From Prevotella sp. (lineage in GTDB: Bacteria; Bacteroidota; Bacteroidia; Bacteroidales; Bacteroidaceae): a stretch of 9,400 nt of DNA. The stretch lies in NCBI GenBank assembly GCA_021204735.1, contig JAJPYV010000267.1, positions 1-9,400 on the forward strand. The letters are read 5' to 3'. Within the stretch, counting starts at the first letter, position 1. Each line of letters begins with the position of its first letter. Of this stretch, positions 1 through 6,484 are shown piece by piece. The notes under the pieces were generated by a model that saw only the letters and a list, made by a program, of their open reading frames with translations, ran no database searches and had not been told where the DNA came from. The translations under genes and the position numbers were made by a program.

Positions 1-2
1 AA

Positions 3-65
3 TGGGTAAGAGAACAGGTTGACAGGATGACTAATAAAACCTGCGACACCGAAGAGGCCATTTAG
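3..65 (+). CDS. 3' end of an upstream gene (partial)
   Basis: An open frame enters from the left edge and ends at TAG (63-65), giving the 20-residue tail WVREQVDRMTNKTCDTEEAI. It is charged and helical in character and resembles coding sequence. It is followed 23 bases later by a terminator, as a real gene end would be. The product cannot be identified from 20 residues. The same layout (stop, short gap, related terminator) recurs after the next gene, so the two could be neighbouring paralogues, although their C-termini show no obvious similarity. Confidence 0.4.
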   Translation, partial: WVREQVDRMTNKTCDTEEAI

Positions 66-88
66 CCTAACTTCTCGGTATAGAATTT

Positions 89-132
89 CGCGGGTGAGCA
101 TTCCGTTTGTGGGATTGCTACCCGCGATTTTT
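89..132 (+). terminator. Rho-independent terminator, copy 1 of a related pair
   Basis: The arms 89-100 and 116-126 pair over 11 base pairs (CGCGGGT with ACCCGCG at the base, one G-T pair and one bulged A above). A run of T follows at 128-132. It sits just after the stop of the upstream partial gene. The flanks (TAGAATTT before, ATTTTT after) and the loop start TTCCG are shared with the terminator at 916-962. Confidence 0.75.
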
Positions 133-148
133 GTGTCTTCGACACAAA
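130..148. other. Small perfect hairpin adjoining the terminator
   Basis: TTTGTGTC (130-137) and GACACAAA (141-148) are perfect 8-base complements around a 3-base TTC loop. The hairpin overlaps the T-run of the preceding terminator. It could serve as a second stop signal or stabilise the released 3' end. No T-run follows it on the plus strand, so its role is open. Confidence 0.4.
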
Positions 149-291
149 TAAGCCGGTGCAGGTTAAATTCTTATCCGCTCTGCCTCAATGTCTTTGGAAT
201 TTTATTGTCGCAAAACTCGTAAAATATTTGCAAAAATCTTTTAAATTAGCTAACCTTGTCCCCGGAAGAGATAGGGACAGGCTGTTTTACT

Positions 292-888
292 ATGGTCGCC
301 TATCTTGGCTTTGACATCTTGAAAATCGAATCAAACTGCGAGAATATAACAGAATTGGAAATAGGCGTAGGTAATGGCATTGAAGAAAGGTACAATTTTA
401 TGTTTAACTTAAAAATTTTTAATTGTATGTGTTGTACTATTGAAAATTCAAAAAATGCCGGCGGCGCGATCGCCGGAAGCGGTTCTAGCAATCTGATTAG
501 CGAGAATCAGTCACATGCCCTTTTTGTGGCGGCCTACATGTTGACCGACATTGTTGCCGGGGATGAACAAAGACGGAGGTTCCTCATGGATGTCTGTCTT
601 TCCTTCACCGCATCCGTTTTGAACGGGCATAGCAATGCCGGAGTGAAGTATGTTCCGGAAAACGATTGGGCTAAGGACTGGGCCAGACACACCGGTATCC
701 TGTCCCCTGATGATGTTCCGCCATCTGAGATGGATGACTACATTGATGATTTAGAGGACTTGAAGCCGACTCCTGAATGCACTGTCTTGCAGGCCAAAGC
801 CGAACTCCGTCAGGCGGAAGAGCAGCTTGAAAAGACAAAGCAGGAAATTGTCGATCTTATCGATCAGATTCATATCATCGGAAGATAG
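292..888 (+). CDS. Hypothetical protein with C-terminal coiled coil
   Basis: I do not recognise this gene. From the ATG at 292 it encodes 198 residues. The frame is open back to a TTG at 256, but ATG 292 is the first ordinary start, and ATG 400 or 427 would also be possible. No signal peptide or membrane segment is evident. The middle (LISENQSHALFVAAYMLTDI) looks helical. An acidic stretch (DDYIDDLEDL) follows, and the last 30 or so residues (roughly AKAELRQAEEQLEKTKQEI) form a likely coiled coil, suggesting oligomerisation or a partner. The first 60 or so codons are clearly AT-rich and rich in Asn and Ile. After the GGAIAGSGSS segment the DNA becomes GC-richer, so the 5' part may be of different origin or the true start may lie later. 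An AT-rich stretch at 221-230 ending in ATTTG is a weak -7 candidate. The gene stands alone between two related terminators. Confidence 0.6.
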   Translation: MVAYLGFDILKIESNCENITELEIGVGNGIEERYNFMFNLKIFNCMCCTIENSKNAGGAIAGSGSSNLISENQSHALFVAAYMLTDIVAGDEQRRRFLMDVCLSFTASVLNGHSNAGVKYVPENDWAKDWARHTGILSPDDVPPSEMDDYIDDLEDLKPTPECTVLQAKAELRQAEEQLEKTKQEIVDLIDQIHIIGR

Positions 889-915
889 CGGCAACTTGAC
901 TTTTGTATAAAATTT

Positions 916-962
916 CGCGGATAAGAGTTCCGGAATTCTGGGGTGTCTTATCCGCGATTTTT
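916..962 (+). terminator. Rho-independent terminator, copy 2 of a related pair
   Basis: A perfect 11-base-pair stem (CGCGGATAAGA at 916-926 with TCTTATCCGCG at 946-956) is followed by ATTTTT (957-962). It lies 27 bases after the stop of the preceding gene. Compared with the copy at 89-132, the outer stem is the same, but upper positions change in a compensating way (G-C to A-T, G-T to A-T). The hairpin is therefore conserved as structure. Confidence 0.85.
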
Positions 963-1135
963 CGTTTGTGCTGTCTTTTATTACAAAGGTTATTACACTC
1001 TAAATATTACTTAACCGCGTCAAATTTACTATAGGTACTAGTATTTTTGCTATACTGGGTAATCAATCCCTTACAGTTCACCTTGATTTAACGCCTTGAA
1101 AATACTATACGTAGCGTTGATTGGGAAAAAATCAT

Positions 1136-1143
1136 TAGCTTTG
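1136..1143 (+). promoter_or_regulatory. Candidate -7 box for the large nuclease gene
   Basis: TAGCTTTG is an exact match to TAnnTTTG. A GTTG at 1116-1119 could be the -33 element, but its 16-base spacing is shorter than the usual 19 to 21. Transcription would begin near 1150, inside the dyad at 1148-1192, leaving a leader of about 100 bases before the ATG at 1252. The match at 1042-1049 is an alternative. Confidence 0.35.
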
Positions 1144-1147
1144 CCAT

Positions 1148-1192
1148 GTCTGGACTGTAATAGTATGCTCCGCATGCTGTAACAGTGAAGAC
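1148..1192. repeat. Long imperfect dyad upstream of the nuclease gene (R1/R2)
   Basis: Two 21-base arms (1148-1168 and 1172-1192) are inverted copies around the 3-base centre TCC, with about 16 of 21 positions complementary. The right arm contains GCATGCTGTAACAG. A close inverted relative of that arm lies beyond the nuclease gene at 4555-4577 (19 matching positions, two substitutions and a 2-base gap). The dyad may be an operator or leader hairpin, because it overlaps the predicted transcription start. It may instead be a recombination or attachment site. The sequence alone does not decide. Confidence 0.5.
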
Positions 1193-1251
1193 TTTTTATT
1201 CAGGGTTTTAACCTAAAGAGGGTATTCGGCCATTATAATAGGATTGTGTTT

Positions 1252-4200
1252 ATGGAAAAAGATACAACAAAACACTTAAAAATTCATGATTTCTCCTCGT
1301 ACTTAAGAGAAAAGAAGCCAGAGCTGTTTTCAGATTCTTCAGTTGTATATGAGTTACCCTTAACTAAGGAAATATTTGAAAACCAAATTGATTCGTTGTC
1401 AGCGAAAAGAATGCAAAGCGAATTTGAGAACTTTATTATAAAGTGTGCTCTACGTCTAATCACGCCCAATATTAAACCACACACCGGTCCAGATGGAGGT
1501 GGAGACGGAAAAGTGGATGCTGAAACATATGAAGTATCTCCTGATATTTCAGATAAATGGTATGAATCAGAAGAGGGTGCGATAGGAAAAGAAAAGTGGG
1601 CATTTGCCATTAGTTGTAAAAAGCATTGGGCGCAAAAATTAGAAAACGATGTAGAGAAAGCCGCAGACACTAAACGTGGATATACTCGCATATTATTTTT
1701 TTCGAATCAATACATTAAAGCAAGTTCATGTTTTGAGAAAGAGCAATCTTTAACTGAAAAATACAATATTAAAGTCGAGATATACGATAAATCATGGTGT
1801 GAAAAAGCCGTTTTTGATGATGGCTGTAAAGACATAGCGATAGAAACTCTAAATTTTTCGGACGAATATAAAGTTAATACAAAACATATTGGGCCATTAG
1901 ATAAAACCCGAAAAGCGAAATTGGATGAATTGGAGAAGAGAATCATACGACCAATTAACGGTATTGATACAGGATATATAGAAGAGTTACGTGAAACGTA
2001 TATTCTTAGCCGAGGGCTAGCACTTCCACGTCGTGATATCGAAGGACGATTTGATCGGGCTCAACGAGAATGTAATAATCATGGTACTATCCAACAGGCA
2101 TTCCTTATCATGTATGATCATGCATGGACCAGTTTCTTTTGGTTCGATGATGTTGATGCAACGTATTGCTATTATCTTAAGCTAAAGGAATTTTTTAAAG
2201 ATGATTGTTCAGTTGAACGCGTGGAGAAACTAACAAACATCTTATCGATATTTATGAATCTAGATCGTGCCAACTTGTTTGACCACCACAAAGCACAATC
2301 AGAAATATCATTCATTGAAAATTTGGAAGTTGCATTGGAGAAGCGAGGGGATAGGCCGTCATCACTTTTGTATTTAAAAATATATATGGCTGAACAGCAA
2401 CTAATTAATCATATATATCTAAGCGAGCCAATTGAAGAAGACATAAATACCATTCGGCCTTTATTGCTAGAAGCACCTAATCGTTTGGACATTAGTTTTG
2501 AGATCCAATATGAGGTATTGAACGGATTAAACGCCGTGATTGAAGATAATCAAACATACGAAGAACTACTTGATGATCTTGTTAGTATCATCAGGGAGTC
2601 AAGGTCTGCACAGGGTGCGGCTGAAATAGACTTAGATCGAGCGCTATCCTTAATTAAGAAGGAACACTATAAACAGGCGATACCCCACCTTAGCCGTTGT
2701 ATTCATCCCTTTGAAAAAGAAGAATGCCTGGATGACCTTATTAAAACGTACGGCTTATTGGCACAAGCATTATATAGTCTGGGACTTCCCTATAGTGCAG
2801 AGGCATATTTAGTTAAGACAGCATCATTACTCTTAAAGAGGTTTCATGATACCGGGTATATGCCCTATAGCCTTTTGGAGGCGATACAAAATCTATGTCA
2901 TATAGAAATATTGTTAGGAAGAATTGTCATGTACTTGGTATGGCATGAATTGATGGTAGTAATCTCGCAAAATGGACACTATTATGAAAATGAACATTAT
3001 AACAATACAAACCAAGCCCATGATTTTGGATGGGCTTGCAGATTTGCGACCAGCAATTTAGAAAATCCAAATTTACGTTATTTACCTGATATTCTTGAGA
3101 GGTCAGGCATGTTTACAGCAGCTTCCTACTTGAAGTTTATTCTAGGATATGTAGAAGATTTAGATGAGGATAATGAACGTATTTTTCGAGAAAACTCACT
3201 ATATGTTCAAATACAGAGTAACCCCATAACAAAAGAATTCTTATATGATTTAAATATTTCAACTGCCGGGGAAACAGAATTACAGACAACTGTACATAAT
3301 TGTACAATTCATGTGAAATATAACAATACTTGTCAAAATCAAGTGATTGCGGAAATATTTTTGGGCTCTATTGAAGCTTTATTTGCGACAATGGATAACA
3401 TGGAAGCCAGAACAATGTTCCCGCACATTTACATAGAAATGATAAATTCTGGCGATAACTTAAAATTGCAAGTGCCGACCAAAAACTGCGAGTATAAATT
3501 AAGTGTTGGTGACAAATACACTGAGGAAGAACTATGGCAATGTATTGCATCGTTCCTTACCTATCTGCTAAGTCATAATATTTTATTAGATAAAAATTTA
3601 GGTGAAATATTACAGAACAAGCAGGAAAAAGAAAAACTCATGGACAGAGTATATGACCTGCTATATGTAAAACAAGCAATATCAAATGTCCTCGGCAATG
3701 AATTCAAAAATAAATTAGAAGACTGGAGAAAAGATTCTGATAAGGAGTATCCTTTAAAGCCTACAGCTGTCAGAAACACAGCAATCGATTTTTCTAACAA
3801 AAAACAACAGGACATGACATTCTATAGTCCAAACAAGGATATGCGCATTTGGGATGATGCTCATTGGTTTGGATGTATTTATCTTTTTGGATTAGAGAAA
3901 GAACCACCAATTCTATTATTCGCATTTCAAAATTATAGTATAGGCAAACAAATTGTTGATGAATGGAACAATAATTATCTTATGTTAAATCATTCAATTA
4001 CAATATATTTTATAAAAGGTATTGACATAGATAATCCGACGAGGTATAGGGTGTGCATAGCACCTAATACTCAACTTGCAGAGGCAACCGGGGAGGGTTA
4101 TCGTTTCTATAATATTAACTGTCGCCTCTGTGACATGACTCAAGTGAACAACGCGGGCCTTAGCACCTTTGAAAATTTATTTAAACAATTTCAGTTCTGT

Positions 4201-4467
4201 AAACTTTCTGCATGTCAACTTGATGACAACAACAGATTAATAAACCCGACGGATCTTCATGATGCATTCGAATTTAAGAATGTGGAATTCAGGTACGCAT
4301 GGGAAATAGGGATAAAAGATCAAGCCAGATCGGCCATAATGCCTTCTGACCATCCAATTATTCCCGATGATATGACAGATACAGCCCCTGTGCTGGAATT
4401 ACTGGAAGAACTTCGTAATATTCGGAAAAACCGGAGTAAGCTACTTCGCCAAAATGATTCAGATTGA
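1252..4467 (+). CDS. Large Mrr/PD-(D/E)XK-like nuclease fused to helical-repeat region; candidate single-gene defence protein
   Basis: Starting at ATG 1252 (a GTG at 1246 is also in frame) it encodes 1071 residues, probably cytoplasmic: no signal peptide or membrane helix. Residues about 50-185 look like a restriction-endonuclease fold. A helix FENFIIKCALRLI contains E59. GPDGGGDGKVDAETY (79-93) contains the likely catalytic D85, and the strand FAISCKKHW (118-126) supplies K123. The usual acidic or Gln residue two before that Lys is Ser here. The sequence RILFFSNQYI (146-155) and a VEIYDKSW strand complete the fold. Residues about 220-630 are mostly helical; 459-530 resemble TPR-type hairpins (ALSLIKKEHYKQAIPHL, then LLAQALYSLGLPYSAEAYL). 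I find no Walker A P-loop, which sets it apart from STAND/Avs proteins with similar nucleases. Residues about 855-940 form a separate alpha/beta segment (WDDAHWFGCIYLFG, PPILLFAFQN, SITIYFIKGI, RYRVCIAP). The gene is solitary and AT-rich and is bracketed by related inverted repeats, consistent with horizontal gain. Nuclease assignment is fairly secure; a defence role is inferred. Confidence 0.75.
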   Translation: MEKDTTKHLKIHDFSSYLREKKPELFSDSSVVYELPLTKEIFENQIDSLSAKRMQSEFENFIIKCALRLITPNIKPHTGPDGGGDGKVDAETYEVSPDISDKWYESEEGAIGKEKWAFAISCKKHWAQKLENDVEKAADTKRGYTRILFFSNQYIKASSCFEKEQSLTEKYNIKVEIYDKSWCEKAVFDDGCKDIAIETLNFSDEYKVNTKHIGPLDKTRKAKLDELEKRIIRPINGIDTGYIEELRETYILSRGLALPRRDIEGRFDRAQRECNNHGTIQQAFLIMYDHAWTSFFWFDDVDATYCYYLKLKEFFKDDCSVERVEKLTNILSIFMNLDRANLFDHHKAQSEISFIENLEVALEKRGDRPSSLLYLKIYMAEQQLINHIYLSEPIEEDINTIRPLLLEAPNRLDISFEIQYEVLNGLNAVIEDNQTYEELLDDLVSIIRESRSAQGAAEIDLDRALSLIKKEHYKQAIPHLSRCIHPFEKEECLDDLIKTYGLLAQALYSLGLPYSAEAYLVKTASLLLKRFHDTGYMPYSLLEAIQNLCHIEILLGRIVMYLVWHELMVVISQNGHYYENEHYNNTNQAHDFGWACRFATSNLENPNLRYLPDILERSGMFTAASYLKFILGYVEDLDEDNERIFRENSLYVQIQSNPITKEFLYDLNISTAGETELQTTVHNCTIHVKYNNTCQNQVIAEIFLGSIEALFATMDNMEARTMFPHIYIEMINSGDNLKLQVPTKNCEYKLSVGDKYTEEELWQCIASFLTYLLSHNILLDKNLGEILQNKQEKEKLMDRVYDLLYVKQAISNVLGNEFKNKLEDWRKDSDKEYPLKPTAVRNTAIDFSNKKQQDMTFYSPNKDMRIWDDAHWFGCIYLFGLEKEPPILLFAFQNYSIGKQIVDEWNNNYLMLNHSITIYFIKGIDIDNPTRYRVCIAPNTQLAEATGEGYRFYNINCRLCDMTQVNNAGLSTFENLFKQFQFCKLSACQLDDNNRLINPTDLHDAFEFKNVEFRYAWEIGIKDQARSAIMPSDHPIIPDDMTDTAPVLELLEELRNIRKNRSKLLRQNDSD

Positions 4468-4496
4468 CTCACCATACAAATGATGCCGATACCATA

Positions 4497-4577
4497 TCAA
4501 ATACAAAATCGGACATAACTGTTACACAACAGCATTGATTATCAGTACAAAACGGACTTCGCTGTTACAGACCATGC
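4497..4577. repeat. Tandem related repeats downstream of the nuclease gene (R3/R4)
   Basis: Two direct copies lie side by side (4497-4537 and 4541-4577). They share ATCA, TACAAAA, CGGAC and CTGTTACA in the same order, with small gaps. The second copy (GACTTCGCTGTTACAG, then CATGC) is the near-perfect reverse complement of the arm at 1172-1192 upstream of the gene. The set therefore brackets the nuclease gene with the core pointing inward on one side and outward on the other. This could be the trace of a mobile or invertible cassette, or of a shared binding site. Confidence 0.55.
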
Positions 4578-4759
4578 ACCCCGATAATCGGGGAATCCGG
4601 TGCTAACTTACACACATTTTTCCGGACCATACCCGGTCAGTCAGACCTTATGTTAGTGCTGTACTCTTGTTTCCATTTTCGCAGTCACCTCTGCTACCTT
4701 TCCGTTAATTTCAAATGTTTGGCTGCATTAGGGTGGACCGACATGAGCCGTTTTGCGCC
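4578..4759. other. Intergenic stretch between convergent genes
   Basis: The plus-strand nuclease gene and the minus-strand MORN gene converge here. The clearest element is the palindrome CCCCGATAATCGGGG (4579-4593). It could help stop transcription, but no T-run directly follows on either strand. A weaker pairing of GACC with GGTC lies near 4624-4637. No gene is evident. Confidence 0.4.
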
Positions 4760-6103
4760 TTATAGATTGAATGAAAAGATATAGTTGTATCCGTTTACCT
4801 CAATGCTCAATACAATGGCTGTCACCTTCCTATAGGCCGTGGCAGAGTCGGTATACTTAGCATAGTCGATATTGACAAATCCGGAAGACGTTTCGCCGGC
4901 ATTAATCGTTGTCCTCTTCAAATAGGCATCTTCCAAGGCTTCTCTATCGGATAGAAGCTGGTTGTTGAAATCCTCAATATTGCTTTGTGCCCTGTCGTAG
5001 GCAATCTGTTTGGCCATCGCGTCACTAGTGTATGTCGTGGTAGAAGTGTTTGTCGTTGAACTGCCATTATAGTTTGACGTGCCATAGGCGGATCCACGGA
5101 CAGTTGATCCGTATGAACCTGACGTGGCAGAAGCGTTGGCGTATGAAGATGTGGTTCCGGAATTCGTTGTCGTTGACGAAGTGTTGGTGGTAGAGGTTGT
5201 TGTTGAGAGTGCGTCTGCACGCTCATGCTCCCAGAACCTGTTGGAAGACATTTTCCTCTTTTGCTTCTTGGAAACTATTGCGATATAGTCGGACGCGGAG
5301 AGCACGCCGAGTGAAAATTTGTCATTGAGAGAATTGTAGTATGCGGATATATTCTGTATGCCGAAATCTATTGGAGTCAATGTGTTGTTGGTAAGAGACA
5401 TATTAATCTGGAAGTATTTGCCATAGTCCTCCACTTTTTTCATTGAAACAGCCAGGACGATACCGTTCATGTCATATAACTGCCATTCCTGATCATCCAC
5501 ATATTCCACCTGAACATCAGTCAGTGCAGGGTTACGAGTTTCCTCTGCGATCGGCTGGTCATCGAAAAAACTAACCTTGCAGTTGAGACCATTGAAGTTA
5601 GTGACAGTGTAGTAATCATGAATTATAGTGCCGTTTTCATAGTCAATGACTTTGTATAGTGCAATGTCATCCACGAATTCTGTGTAGGCTCCGTCAAGTT
5701 GACCGTCCTTATAGTATGCGTGCTGGATCAGATACCCGTCCTCATCATATTTGCTGTATTCTCCATCCATGACACCATTGACCCGATATCCGTGCTCGCA
5801 GACATTGCCGGACTTGAAGTAGGTAGTCCATTCTCCGTCAAAGACAGACTTGGAATCATCGTACTTGTCAATGCTGATGAAGTTTGATTCGCCTTGAACT
5901 TCGCCTGTGACATAGAAGTCCCTGCATCTCTTGGCGAAATGCGGGTCATCCGGTTCGACGGCGACTCTGACGTAGGCGGCGAAAAGCCGGTCGGCTACGC
6001 CTTTCCAGTCCTTGTCGTAGTAAAGGGTGTCAACTTTAGTTTGGCCGAAAGCGCAGATGGCCACGAGAATTCCGAAGACGGATAGGATCAATGTTCTTTT
6101 CAT
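4760..6103 (-). CDS. Secreted MORN-repeat protein with Ser/Thr-rich insertion
   Basis: The frame is open to a TTG at 6130, but ATG 6103 fits a signal peptide (MKRTLILSVFGILVAICAFGQ, cleavage near residue 20-21), giving 447 residues. The lipobox before C17 is poor, so export by signal peptidase I is more likely than lipoprotein anchoring. Residues about 88-145 carry MORN_2/YwqK-like repeats (DGEWTTYFKSGNV, then MDGEYSKYDEDGYL, then DGQLDGAYTEF), a beta-hairpin scaffold of unknown ligand. Residues about 205-275 and 392-447 appear to be beta-strand segments of one domain. They are separated by a basic KKQKRK patch, a low-complexity Ser/Thr/Gly/Asn stretch (about 299-361, bases 5021-5209) and a helix rich in charged residues (362-395). 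DTL (25-27) and DSA (419-421) match the Bacteroidetes O-glycosylation motif D(S/T)(A/I/L/V/M/T). Base composition is higher in GC than the defence genes. Likely role: periplasmic or surface protein of unknown function. Confidence 0.75.
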   Translation of the reverse strand: MKRTLILSVFGILVAICAFGQTKVDTLYYDKDWKGVADRLFAAYVRVAVEPDDPHFAKRCRDFYVTGEVQGESNFISIDKYDDSKSVFDGEWTTYFKSGNVCEHGYRVNGVMDGEYSKYDEDGYLIQHAYYKDGQLDGAYTEFVDDIALYKVIDYENGTIIHDYYTVTNFNGLNCKVSFFDDQPIAEETRNPALTDVQVEYVDDQEWQLYDMNGIVLAVSMKKVEDYGKYFQINMSLTNNTLTPIDFGIQNISAYYNSLNDKFSLGVLSASDYIAIVSKKQKRKMSSNRFWEHERADALSTTTSTTNTSSTTTNSGTTSSYANASATSGSYGSTVRGSAYGTSNYNGSSTTNTSTTTYTSDAMAKQIAYDRAQSNIEDFNNQLLSDREALEDAYLKRTTINAGETSSGFVNIDYAKYTDSATAYRKVTAIVLSIEVNGYNYIFSFNL

Positions 6104-6153
6104 GACAGATATCTTAGCAACTCTATTCAATTAATTTTGTGTATGTTCGACTG

Positions 6154-6184
6154 CAAAATTAGGAAATGACGGATGTAAAAGCAA
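6154..6184 (-). promoter_or_regulatory. Bacteroidetes-type promoter for the MORN gene
   Basis: On the minus strand TTG (6184-6182) is followed after 20 bases by TAATTTTG (6161-6154), an exact TAnnTTTG -7 box. The spacing agrees with the Bacteroidetes -33/-7 consensus. Transcription would start about 40 bases before the ATG at 6103, which supports that start over the TTG at 6130. This is the best-formed promoter in the window. Confidence 0.65.
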
Positions 6185-6389
6185 TAGGGTGGTAGGTAAA
6201 ATCGACGTTCTGGCAAGATTTCAGGAATGAAGAACTCGTAGGGCAGACGTCGGTTGTATCGGCAGGAGAACAGACGAGGCACCTGAAGACTGTTCCGTGC
6301 AATTAGCCTCTCAAGCAGATAGGCTCCATAAATCAAAGCCTGAGTTCAAATTTTTTCGTTTCATAAAACGTATAAACAAATATTTTCCC

Positions 6390-6397
6390 CATATTTG
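6390..6397 (+). promoter_or_regulatory. Weak -7 candidate for the R-M operon
   Basis: CATATTTG differs from TAnnTTTG at its first base and has no clear -33 TTG at the right distance. It is the nearest such site to the methyltransferase start and would leave a leader of about 80 bases that includes the dyad at 6432-6458. Low certainty. Confidence 0.25.
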
Positions 6398-6431
6398 CCT
6401 AAAGATTAACATCAATCATTAAGGTACGCCA

Positions 6432-6458
6432 TTTGAAAGCGTTTACCGCTTGCTCAAA
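6432..6458. promoter_or_regulatory. Dyad in the leader of the R-M operon
   Basis: TTTGAAAGCG and CGCTT-GC-TCAAA pair over ten positions around the 5-base centre TTTAC, with a 2-base bulge. It lies 26 bases before the methyltransferase ATG. It could form an mRNA hairpin or be an operator, for example for autoregulation by the methyltransferase. No T-run follows, so it is not an obvious terminator. Confidence 0.4.
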
Positions 6459-6484
6459 ACTGTTTAATTAAAAAACACAAAGCT

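Larger units (their letters stand above)
963..1251. other. Intergenic stretch upstream of the large nuclease gene
   Basis: No credible gene lies here. It contains two exact matches to the Bacteroidetes -7 pattern TAnnTTTG on the plus strand (1042-1049 and 1136-1143). It also has a 9-base inverted repeat, TAGTATTTT (1039-1047) and AAAATACTA (1099-1107), and the long dyad at 1148-1192. Neither -7 match has a -33 TTG at the ideal distance. The length and the number of symmetric elements suggest a controlled promoter, a recombination scar, or both. Confidence 0.5.
6185..6484. other. Divergent intergenic region between MORN gene and R-M operon
   Basis: This stretch separates the minus-strand MORN gene from the plus-strand methyltransferase. 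A minus-strand frame runs through 6127-6336 (69 codons, Arg- and aromatic-rich) but starts only with TTG and overlaps the MORN promoter, so I do not call it a gene. From about 6340 the DNA turns strongly AT-rich, probably the left edge of the acquired R-M segment. The dyad and -7 candidate listed separately lie in that AT-rich part. Confidence 0.4.

Noticed and set aside
1284..1946. Minus-strand frames opposite the nuclease domain
   Set aside because: They are antisense to strongly motif-bearing coding sequence and lack promoter or domain features.
1252..4467. Classification of the large protein as an Avs/STAND NTPase
   Set aside because: No Walker A (GxxxxGKS/T) or recognisable NACHT/AAA features were found, despite the similar nuclease domain.
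4579..4593. Palindrome CCCCGATAATCGGGG as a definite terminator
   Set aside because: No T-run follows on either strand, so it is recorded only as part of the intergenic description.
4918..5226. Minus-strand frame rich in Gln, Pro, Leu and His inside the MORN gene
   Set aside because: It is the alternate reading of the Ser/Thr-rich low-complexity DNA, with no independent start signal.
6127..6336. Minus-strand frame of 69 codons, Arg- and aromatic-rich (for example RRLPYEFFIPEI)
   Set aside because: It has no ATG near its start, runs through the well-formed promoter of the MORN gene, and ends just before that gene. It feels like a sequence seen repeatedly in Bacteroidales intergenic DNA, but I cannot verify this here.
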